Shown here one piece after another: positions 62,403-64,000 of a DNA stretch of 64,000 nt (its first letter is position 1; each line of letters starts with the position of its first letter). Location: NCBI GenBank assembly GCA_963662895.1, contig OY759982.1, positions 1,426,001 through 1,490,000 on the forward strand, in the 5' to 3' direction. The notes below the pieces were generated by a model. It was not told the DNA's origin. It saw only the letters and a program-made list of their open reading frames with translations, and searched no databases. Made by a program: the position numbers and the translations under genes. The DNA is from GWE2-42-39 sp963662895. Lineage in GTDB: Bacteria; Bacteroidota; Bacteroidia; Bacteroidales; Prolixibacteraceae.

Positions 62403-64000
62403 ATGAATATTTCATACAATTGGTTAAAAGACTATCTGGACTTTGATTACACTCCCTTTGAACTGGAAAACATACTGACGCAAATTGGCCTTGAAGTAAG
62501 CAGTGTTGAAGAGGTGGAAACCATAAAAGGTGGTATGAGGGGATTGGTAATTGGCGAGGTTCTTACCTGCGAAAAACACCCCAATTCGGATCATCTTAGT
62601 AAAACAACTGTTAATGTTGGCAACGAGGTACTACCCGTTGTTTGCGGTGCCCCTAATGTGGCTGCCGGGCAAAAGGTCGTGGTCGCAACTATCGGAACCA
62701 AACTGTACAGTGGTGATGAAGAATTTGAAATCAAAAAATCGAAAATACGTGGCGAAGTTTCAGAAGGTATGATCTGCGCCGAAGATGAGATAGGCATTGG
62801 GAACGACCATGCCGGGATTATCGTTCTTCCTGATGATGTTGTTGTTGGTACACCAGCCCGTAGTTATTATAAGGTAGAATCGGATTATGTGGTCGAAATA
62901 GACCTGACCCCTAACCGGGTTGATGCTTCGTCACATATAGGTGTGGCACGCGATATAGCAGCCTATATGAGCAAGGAAAAACCGGTGAGTTACAAAAAAC
63001 CTTCGATTGATAATTTTAAAATTGATAATACCAATTTTCCGGTTCCGGTCGAAGTGCAGAACAAGGAGGCTTGTCCCCGTTTTTCCGGCCTGACTATTAC
63101 AGGCTTTACCATTGGCGAATCACCCGACTGGCTGAAAAAACGCTTAAAGGTGATTGGCCTGAAACCGATCAGTAATGTGGTGGATATTACCAATTATGTA
63201 TTGATGGAGACAGGACAACCCCTGCATGCTTACGACCTGTCCGACATTAAGGGTAATAAAATTGTGGTACGCACCATGACAGGTGGCACTAAATTTACTA
63301 CGCTCGATGAGGTGGAACGTGAGTTGCACGAAGACGACCTGATGGTTTGCAATGCAGAAGAAGCAATGTGTATTGGTGGTGTTTTTGGAGGTCTTCATTC
63401 GGGGGTGAAAGAAACAACCAAAGGAATTTTTCTTGAAGCAGCTTATTTCGATCCGGTTTATATTCGTAAAACAGCCCGACGCCATGGCCTGAACACCGAT
63501 GCTTCGTTCCGTTTCGAGCGGGGTGTTGACCCGGACAATACCTTGTATGCGTTGAAACGTGCAGCAATGTTGATCAAAGAAGTGGCAGGCGGCGAAATTT
63601 CTTCGGAAATCATTGATGTTTATCCTGAACCAATGGCCGGTTTTAACGTCGATGTTTCGTATTTTAATATTTGCAGGCTGATTGGCAAACAAATTTCAAA
63701 AGAAGAAATTAAATCGATTTTGCAATCGCTGGAAATAAAGATCGAAGCCGAAACAGAAAACGGGCTGTCCCTGCGGGTTCCCCCTTACCGGGTTGATGTG
63801 AAACGCGAAGCCGACGTGATTGAAGACATCCTCCGTATATACGGATATAATAAGGTAGAGATACCAACTAAGATCAACGCATCGCTGCAATATTCGGTGA
63901 AACCTGATCCGCATATGGTACGCAACCTGATCTCGGGAATGCTGACGGCTCAAGGGTTTAATGAGATATGGGCGAATTCGCTGACCAAACTTTCGTATTA
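62403..64000 (+). CDS. pheT: Phenylalanyl-tRNA synthetase beta subunit, partial
   Basis: Open from the ATG at 62403 to the window edge (532 codons of an expected 800 or so). MNISYNWLKDYLDFDYTPFE is the standard start. The tRNA-binding EMAP-like domain follows (VIGEVLTCEKHPNSDHL, VCGAPNVAAGQKVVVA, MICAEDEIGIG), then the B3/B4 editing domain (DLTPNRVDASSHIGVARDIA, FRFERGVDPD) and the B5 domain (EDILRIYGYNKVEIP). The C-terminal catalytic-like core lies beyond the window. Divergent from the locus 2 regulator. Confidence 0.95.
   Translation, partial: MNISYNWLKDYLDFDYTPFELENILTQIGLEVSSVEEVETIKGGMRGLVIGEVLTCEKHPNSDHLSKTTVNVGNEVLPVVCGAPNVAAGQKVVVATIGTKLYSGDEEFEIKKSKIRGEVSEGMICAEDEIGIGNDHAGIIVLPDDVVVGTPARSYYKVESDYVVEIDLTPNRVDASSHIGVARDIAAYMSKEKPVSYKKPSIDNFKIDNTNFPVPVEVQNKEACPRFSGLTITGFTIGESPDWLKKRLKVIGLKPISNVVDITNYVLMETGQPLHAYDLSDIKGNKIVVRTMTGGTKFTTLDEVERELHEDDLMVCNAEEAMCIGGVFGGLHSGVKETTKGIFLEAAYFDPVYIRKTARRHGLNTDASFRFERGVDPDNTLYALKRAAMLIKEVAGGEISSEIIDVYPEPMAGFNVDVSYFNICRLIGKQISKEEIKSILQSLEIKIEAETENGLSLRVPPYRVDVKREADVIEDILRIYGYNKVEIPTKINASLQYSVKPDPHMVRNLISGMLTAQGFNEIWANSLTKLSY

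Overview
The window reads as a chromosomal segment of a Bacteroidetes bacterium, most likely a Bacteroidales member outside Bacteroides itself. The signs are several matches to the phylum promoter pattern (TTTG, 19 bases, TANNTTTG), a UpxY-type antiterminator, an HU-like protein of the Bacteroidetes type, DUF4199, Wzi-family barrels, a PPi-dependent phosphofructokinase, and many decayed intergenic repeats of the 'ccacagagcacacagag' and 'cacgaattacacgaatt' kinds. The species cannot be named from this.

Layout. 1-10967 (mainly minus strand) is the promoter-proximal part of a first surface-polysaccharide locus. It starts with upxY behind a long AT-rich leader. It continues with a degenerate glutamate-synthase-like protein and the UDP-N-acetyl-L-fucosamine genes fnlA, fnlB and fnlC, and leaves the window inside a Wzx flippase. 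The fnl genes are split by about 1.2 kb of debris: a four-helix-bundle gene, a decayed MNT/HEPN pair and a leftover 3' end of a second fnlC. 11920-13070 holds four tRNAs, trxA and the SRP RNA. 13393-25798 is ordinary housekeeping: DUF4199/GT2, prmA, a phosphoesterase, a SixA-like phosphatase, rsmE, a PQQ-repeat lipoprotein, an M23 peptidase, pfp, ADP-forming acyl-CoA synthetase and a universal stress protein.

62044 down to about 25800 (minus strand) is a second, much larger polysaccharide locus. In transcription order it has: a winged-helix regulator, a sulfate-type permease, cysD and cysNC, wza, wzz, wecC, wecB, a CMP-legionaminic-acid-like pathway (legB, legC, neuC/legG, neuB/legI, ptmE, neuA/legF plus two Gfo/Idh/MocA oxidoreductases), a DegT-like/FemAB-like pair, a broken IS5-type transposase, an AT-rich glycosyltransferase-wzy-wzx-acyltransferase block, a WecG/TagA-type transferase and a YdcF/ElyC protein. 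It ends in a toxin-antitoxin remnant, a PNPT-like pseudoenzyme, two nearly identical wzi genes and a GT2. The window closes in pheT on the plus strand.

How the parts fit. Locus 2 can make UDP-ManNAcA (wecB, wecC) and a nonulosonic acid (leg genes), assemble a Wzx/Wzy-type repeat unit, control its length and export it (wzz, wza), with Wzi barrels downstream for surface attachment.

The most interesting signal is regulatory. The leader of wza and the leader of the regulator gene share a hairpin of identical geometry followed by GGCGAAGCTGTATA, each downstream of a Bacteroidetes -7 element. The upxY leader carries the related GCGTAGCTGTA. This resembles the ops/JUMPstart arrangement used by RfaH-type NusG paralogues and may be the recruitment site of an antitermination system. 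Other leads are GxxExxY genes bracketed by inverted repeats, one such repeat lying in frame inside wecB, and two eight-unit arrays with exact 22- and 21-bp periods.
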